From positions 1 through 64,000 of the forward strand of contig JADJVW010000006.1 of assembly GCA_016710365.1 (NCBI GenBank): a stretch of DNA of 64,000 nucleotides, in the 5' to 3' direction. The position numbers were made by a program, and so were the translations under genes. This document shows positions 59,919 to 64,000 of the stretch, piece by piece. How positions within the stretch are numbered: the stretch's first letter is position 1; each line of letters begins with the position of its first letter. The notes under the pieces were generated by a model. The model saw nothing but the letters and a program-made list of their open reading frames with translations. It had not been told where the DNA came from and did not search any database. Source of the DNA: Candidatus Caldilinea saccharophila (GTDB lineage Bacteria > Chloroflexota > Anaerolineae > Caldilineales > Caldilineaceae).

Positions 59919-60956
59919 GTGAAAGAATTGCCTGCGATTTTCCAGGACGGAAAACAGACCTACTTTGCCGATACCTGCGAGCCGCTCAAGTCGGCTGCCG
60001 ACAAGGGGGACGTGCAACTGGCCGCCTGGGCGCACGCACTCTATCCCGGCGCCTTGCTGCCGCGCAGCTATCTGCCGGCTGTGCGTTCGGTCGGGGTGTG
60101 GGATGCACCCAAAAACCAGTCGTGGGGATTGGACCTGCACTGTAACGAAGGCATCGAGTTCACCTATCTCCAGCGCGGCAAGCTCGCCTTTGAGGTGGAT
60201 GGCAAGCAGTGGCTGCTGCGCAAGGGCGCCCTCACCGTGACGCGCCCCTGGCAGTTTCACCGCGTAGGCGCGCCACATATCGGCGCGGGCCGGCTGATCT
60301 GGCTGATTCTCGACGTGGGGGTGCGGCGCCCCAATCAGACCTGGCGCTGGCCGGAGTGGCTGGTCTGTTCGCAGGCCGAGCTGCAGAAGCTGACGCAACT
60401 GCTGAGCTACAACGAGCAACCGGTGTGGCAGGCAGATGAGGAACTTGAGCGTTGGTTTGATAGGTTAGCCGAGTTGGTGCAGGAGAGCGACCCATTGGAG
60501 AGCGAGTCCAGACTGAAACTGGCGATCAACGGACTGCTGCTGGCCATTATGGAAATGCTGGAGCGCGAGCACATCCCGCTCGACGAGTACCTTTCGACCA
60601 CCGAACGCGCCGTGCAGATGTTTTTGCGTGCGCTGCCACAGCACGCGGCAGCCGATTGGGATCTGGCTTCGATGGCGCGCCAATGCGGCCTGTCGCGCAG
60701 CCAATTTTCCGAATATTGCCGCCACGCCACCAACATGACGCCGATGCAGTATCTGACCCAGTGCCGGGTGGAGATGGCGGCGCGCATGTTGGTCGAACAG
60801 CCAGGCGCGAGCATCACCGAGGTTGCTTATACGTGTGGATTCAACTCCAGCCAATACTTCGCGACAGTCTTCCGCAGCGTCAAGGGCTGTCCGCCGTCAG
60901 CATTTATCGCGCAAAAGCCGGTTGCCGTCGCAATGCATCCATCGGTGGACAGGTGA
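59919..60956 (+). CDS. AraC-family transcriptional regulator
   Basis: 345 residues. The GTG at 59919 follows AGGAGGAG by 6 bases. The N-terminal half is a cupin-like sensing domain: WGLDLHCNEGIEFTYLQRGK at about 68-87, FEVDGKQWLLRKGALTVTRP near 90-109 and HRVGAPHIG near 113. The C-terminal half has two helix-turn-helix motifs: DWDLASMARQCGLSRSQFSE near 246, and ITEVAYTCGFNSSQYFATVF near 300 followed by SVKGCPPSAF. It probably senses a sugar and activates the divergent uptake operon. The next gene begins 15 bases after its stop. Confidence 0.92.
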   Translation: MKELPAIFQDGKQTYFADTCEPLKSAADKGDVQLAAWAHALYPGALLPRSYLPAVRSVGVWDAPKNQSWGLDLHCNEGIEFTYLQRGKLAFEVDGKQWLLRKGALTVTRPWQFHRVGAPHIGAGRLIWLILDVGVRRPNQTWRWPEWLVCSQAELQKLTQLLSYNEQPVWQADEELERWFDRLAELVQESDPLESESRLKLAINGLLLAIMEMLEREHIPLDEYLSTTERAVQMFLRALPQHAAADWDLASMARQCGLSRSQFSEYCRHATNMTPMQYLTQCRVEMAARMLVEQPGASITEVAYTCGFNSSQYFATVFRSVKGCPPSAFIAQKPVAVAMHPSVDR

Positions 60957-60971
60957 GTTAGGTTCGCACGT

Positions 60972-61793
60972 ATGGCGCTCCAAACGGTTGAAGAGTACAA
61001 ACGTTTACCCTCCGCTCCGGCTGACCACCGATACGCTTACGGCCCCGACGCCAGCCACTTCGCTGATCTTTTCCTTCCCGCCGCGCCTGGCCCCCATCCA
61101 GTCCTTGTGCTGATCCACGGCGGCTGTTGGCAGGCGGCTTATGGCCTGGAGCCACTGGGCCAGCTTGCCCGCGCCATCACCGCACAAGACATCGCTGTGT
61201 GGAATATCGAATATCGCCGGCTGGGCAATGGCGGTGGCTGGCCGCACACTTTGCTCGATGCGGGCGCGGCGCTCGACTTTCTGCTCACCATCGCCAAAGC
61301 TGCATGCCTCGACCTCAGCCGAGTGGTGACCGCAGGGCACTCGGCCGGCGGACATCTGGCGCTGTGGCTGGCGGGGCGATGGCGGCTGTCCGTCCACAGC
61401 CCGCTGTATGCGCCGGCGCCGTTGCCCGTGCATGGCGTCATCTCGCTGGCAGGTATTCCCGACCTGGCAGCGGCCGCACGGGAGGGCATCTGTGGCGCGG
61501 CGGTGAGCGACCTGCTTGGCGGGTCGCCGCAACAGAGGACGGAGCGCTACGCCGCGGCCTCGCCGTACGCGCTGACGCCGCTAGGCGTGCGCCATCTCCA
61601 CATTCATGGCGAAGATGACGAAGTTGTGCCAGTAGAGAGCGTGCGACGCTATGTTTCTTACACGCGCCAAGCCGGCGACCAGGCGGCTGTGCTGACGCTG
61701 CCCGACGCCGGCCACTTTGAGCTTGTCGATGCGCGCACGGCAGCAGCAGCGGTTTTCCTACACGCTGTCACCACCCTCTTCAAGCCGGACTGA
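60972..61793 (+). CDS. Alpha/beta hydrolase (esterase / possible kynurenine formamidase type)
   Basis: 273 residues, cytoplasmic, with PHPVLVLIHGGCWQAAYGLE near 41-60 (the H-G-G oxyanion motif), VWNIEYRRLGNGGGWPHTLL near 77, VVTAGHSAGGHLALWLAG near 116 with the nucleophile Ser in GHSAGG, HIHGEDDEVVPVESV near 210 with the Asp and GHFELVD near 252 with the His. The HGG-x-W and GHSAGGHLA pair is typical of the esterase group that includes arylformamidases of the kynurenine route, and a kynureninase gene is present at 36971, but the two are far apart. It follows the AraC gene by 15 bases and may share its transcript. Confidence 0.86.
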   Translation: MALQTVEEYKRLPSAPADHRYAYGPDASHFADLFLPAAPGPHPVLVLIHGGCWQAAYGLEPLGQLARAITAQDIAVWNIEYRRLGNGGGWPHTLLDAGAALDFLLTIAKAACLDLSRVVTAGHSAGGHLALWLAGRWRLSVHSPLYAPAPLPVHGVISLAGIPDLAAAAREGICGAAVSDLLGGSPQQRTERYAAASPYALTPLGVRHLHIHGEDDEVVPVESVRRYVSYTRQAGDQAAVLTLPDAGHFELVDARTAAAAVFLHAVTTLFKPD

Positions 61794-61867
61794 ACGCTTA
61801 TTCTCGGCGCCTTTGCGTCAAAACTGACGCCTGGACGCGGGGAAGAAGCCTTTCGACGCTGAAGATT

Positions 61868-62122
61868 TTAATGCCGGAAGTGGACGAAGATGCGCCCGAA
61901 ATTCTTGTCGTCCTTTTCAACGCGGTGATAGAGGGTGCGGATGTCGGGCTGGTTGAGAAAGCGCAGCACGCGCTTCTTCAACTGGCCGCTGCCCTTGCCG
62001 GGAATGATCTCCACCAGCTCGATACGCCGCTCCAGCGCTTCCTGTACGATACGCTGGAGCTCGGTCTCGATTTGATCGCCGCGATTGTAGATGTCGTGCA
62101 AGTCAAGCTTCAGTTTCGCCAT
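61868..62122 (-). CDS. Stand-alone Smr domain protein
   Basis: 84 residues forming one Smr (small MutS-related) domain: LKLDLHDIYNRGDQIETELQ at 3-22 (the LDLH motif), IELVEIIPGKGSGQLKKRVL near 34-53, whose G-K-G-S-G is the family's HGKGxG nucleic-acid-binding loop, with Pro in place of His. Smr domains nick or bind branched nucleic acids and occur at the end of MutS2; here the domain stands alone. Ending FVHFRH. The minus-strand ATG at 62122 is preceded by GAAGTC, a weak ribosome site. Confidence 0.83.
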   Translation of the reverse strand: MAKLKLDLHDIYNRGDQIETELQRIVQEALERRIELVEIIPGKGSGQLKKRVLRFLNQPDIRTLYHRVEKDDKNFGRIFVHFRH

Positions 62123-62242
62123 GACTTCCGATCATTTGAAAAGTTTGCCAAGAGAGTTAAAGGTGTAAAACCTGCACAGGGCGTTCCAGCGCCATCGAGC
62201 GAGCGATGGTAAAAGAGTCGGCCCTGACAGGTGTTGTGATTG

Positions 62243-64000
62243 TTACTGGCCCAGGTGTTCGCGGAACCACAGAAGCTGTTCCTGCGCGCCATAGAACTCG
62301 TAAGCGTTGGCAAGCGTCTCTGGCGACAGGTTGGCAAAGCCATGAGTGGCATCCTGAAACTTGAAGAGCTTGTTTGGCACGCCATTCTCCGTGATCTGGA
62401 GCATAAAGTTCTCCATTACGGCGATGGGCAGAAAGTCCTTCGTGCCATGAAAGGCCAGCAACGGCGTCTGCACTGCCTGCGCATGATAAATGGGAGAGAC
62501 GCGCACAAATTCTTCGGGAGCATCGTAGATGGTCATACCCATCAACCAGGGCAGCAGCCGGCCATCGCCGCGGCTCCACTCGGTCACCATATCCACAATG
62601 GAGCACATGGTGTGGGCGGCGTCATAGGTGGTGGGGTGACGTGTGATGCTTTGCGTGACAACATAGCCGCCATACGAGCAGCCGGCAATCCCCACCTTGT
62701 CGGCCCAGCCCAGCGCACGCACCAGATCCACAATTTCAGCCTGGGCGTCAATGTCGATCTGGCCGAAGTTACGATTGTCGGCCAGGGCATTGAAGCGCTC
62801 AGCGCCAAAGCCATAGCGCCCGTAGAGCGGCGTGACCAGCACACCGAAGCCGAAGTTGGGCAGCAATGCGGTGGGGATCTCGACCGTATTCTGCCAGGTG
62901 CTCACCACCGGTTCTGTCGGCCCGCCGGCTATCCAGACGACAATCGGTATGTTCTGCGGCGGAAATGCAACCGTCACCGGCAGAATCAGGATGCCTTCAA
63001 AGGTTTCGCCGTTTTGAAGTGTGAATGAGACAGGATATTCCGTCGCCTGACTGACCGCACGCGCTGTTTCGTTTATGTTCGTCAGCCGCGTGAAGTCTGT
63101 GCCGTCCAGACTCATGCGACCGAACTCCGGCGGGTCGGTGTAGGTGGTGTAGACGAAGACGATTTCGCCCGACTCGGCGGAAGGCGTGACTTCGTAGAAC
63201 GCGCCGGGGCCGGTCGGCGATGTTGCGGAATTCATCGGTGCGAACATTGTAGTAATAGGGGTGCCCGTTCATGCCGTAGCGGGCCTGGATCAGCACTTCG
63301 TCCGCGGAGAAGAAGCGGGCATCCTTCATCGGCGAATCGACCTCCGGGCGCTCGATCCGCCGCACCTCGCGCAGCTCAGCATCGTAGAAACGCAGGCTGC
63401 CGCCGCTGTGGAAGTCGCCCAGGAACTGGGGATAAGTTCGGCCCGCAGCATTCCCCGGTGTGTTGACCTCAACAAGCATCCACTGGTTGTCGCTGCTCCA
63501 GCTCGCACCGCTGAACATCACGAAGTCGCCATCCGCCGCCCCGTCGGCCGCGCGCAGTGTGCGCACCTCGCCGCTGGGAAAGTCCAGCACCGTGACGACG
63601 CTGTTCTGGTAGAAGATATTCTCGTCGGGTGGCAGGGCGCGCCCAGCCGCATCGCGGTAGGAGAATTCGGGAACCTGACGCCGTCAAAGGTCCGCTCCAT
63701 GGAGTCGCCGCTTGAGAGTGTGGTGATGCTGATCTTTGCGCCGTCATTGCTGAACGAGGCGTCGGGAATGACGGCGTTGAGGATAACGGTCAGCACTTCA
63801 TGCGTCACACCGGATTCCACGTCGATCACCAAGAATTTCGCCCTCGGTGATGAAGAAACGAGCGAGCGGCGGCAGTGCTTCGTGCGCCGGAGCCAGGAGA
63901 TCCGGCGGCTCGGTCAAACGCGTCACCATCGAGAACGGAGGCGAAAAACGCATTCGATGAGAGCTGGCGGTTGGTGCTCAGCGGGTCGATGCTTGCGTCG
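62243..64000 (-). CDS. S9 family prolyl-oligopeptidase-like protein, N-terminus outside window, frameshifted
   Basis: The last gene runs off the right edge; its start is beyond 64000. The visible part has a beta-propeller-like section (VIDVESGVTHEVLTVILNAV, then WSSDNQWMLVEVNTPGN and GMNGHPYYYNVRTDEF) and the alpha/beta-hydrolase catalytic domain: PIVVWIAGGPTEPVVSTWQN, VTPLYGRYGFG, GIAGCSYGGYVVTQSI (62668-62700) with the nucleophile Ser in G-x-S-Y-G-G, LLAFHGTKDFLPIAV with the Asp and FQDATHGFA with the His. Frame changes near 63205, 63665 and 63840. These enzymes cleave short peptides, often outside the cell. Stop at 62243. Confidence 0.85.

Overview
The window is high-GC bacterial chromosome. 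Gene content and style point to a filamentous-type Chloroflexota (Anaerolineae/Caldilineales-like): many exported lipoproteins with long Thr/Pro or Ala-rich stalks, AarF/UbiB kinase, aerobic heme A synthase, a xanthine-dehydrogenase-type molybdenum enzyme, a Family-1 ABC sugar operon, and short SD-led or nearly leaderless genes behind extended -10 promoters. The taxonomic call is inference from gene flavour only. No rRNA, tRNA, CRISPR array, transposase or prophage was seen.

Layout. 1-4390: tail of a penicillin-acylase-type hydrolase, then a four-gene molybdenum hydroxylase operon (FAD subunit, 2Fe-2S subunit, Mo subunit, MoaD-like protein). 4419-9129: exported DUF4397 protein (-), mutL (+), thioredoxin-like protein (-), LysM-alpha/beta hydrolase (+). 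9490-15663: a 2-kaa alpha-2-macroglobulin with thioester motif. 15834-22404 (all -): a DUF2442/DUF4160 pair, a double-cyclophilin lipoprotein, a HEAT-repeat protein, tagatose-bisphosphate aldolase and a Ca-type P-ATPase. 22829-29435: class III aminotransferase divergent from an L-2-hydroxyglutarate oxidase, a UlaG-like metallohydrolase, a UbiB kinase with an N-terminal holin-like membrane domain, and an HdeD-like protein. 29768-36486: a mucin-like surface protein, a tiny membrane protein, heme A synthase, then a rhodanese / YtkA-FixH / di-heme peroxidase operon. 36526-47521: Lrp-like sensor domain, kynureninase, gamma-carbonic-anhydrase-like protein, SH3 lipoprotein, HEAT protein, membrane LamG-like protein, two GDP-deoxyhexose genes, Hsp20, a flavin-type pyridoxamine-oxidase-fold protein, and a DUF1349 + pRiA4b-Orf3-like zinc protein pair. 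48007-52453: secA and a LysM glycosidase-like protein. 52609-60956: a complete carbohydrate uptake and catabolic operon (solute-binding protein, permeases, TIM-barrel isomerase, ThuA-like, Gfo/Idh/MocA, uroporphyrinogen-decarboxylase-like) with a divergent AraC regulator. 60972-64000: alpha/beta hydrolase, Smr-domain protein, S9 peptidase running off the end.

Two features run through the whole window. First, about 28 small frameshifts interrupt otherwise well-conserved genes, including mutL and secA; most are loss of one base from a short homopolymer or of one CG from a CGCG run, which looks like consensus error in the assembly rather than gene decay. Genes are therefore annotated across the shifts. 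Second, intergenic gaps are filled by several families of short palindromic repeats (CCACGAAG/CACAAAG, GCAGAG, CGCGGATGACGCGGAT, GTCGGGC-GCCCGAC types), plus tandem repeats at a stop codon and at a start codon of neighbouring genes.
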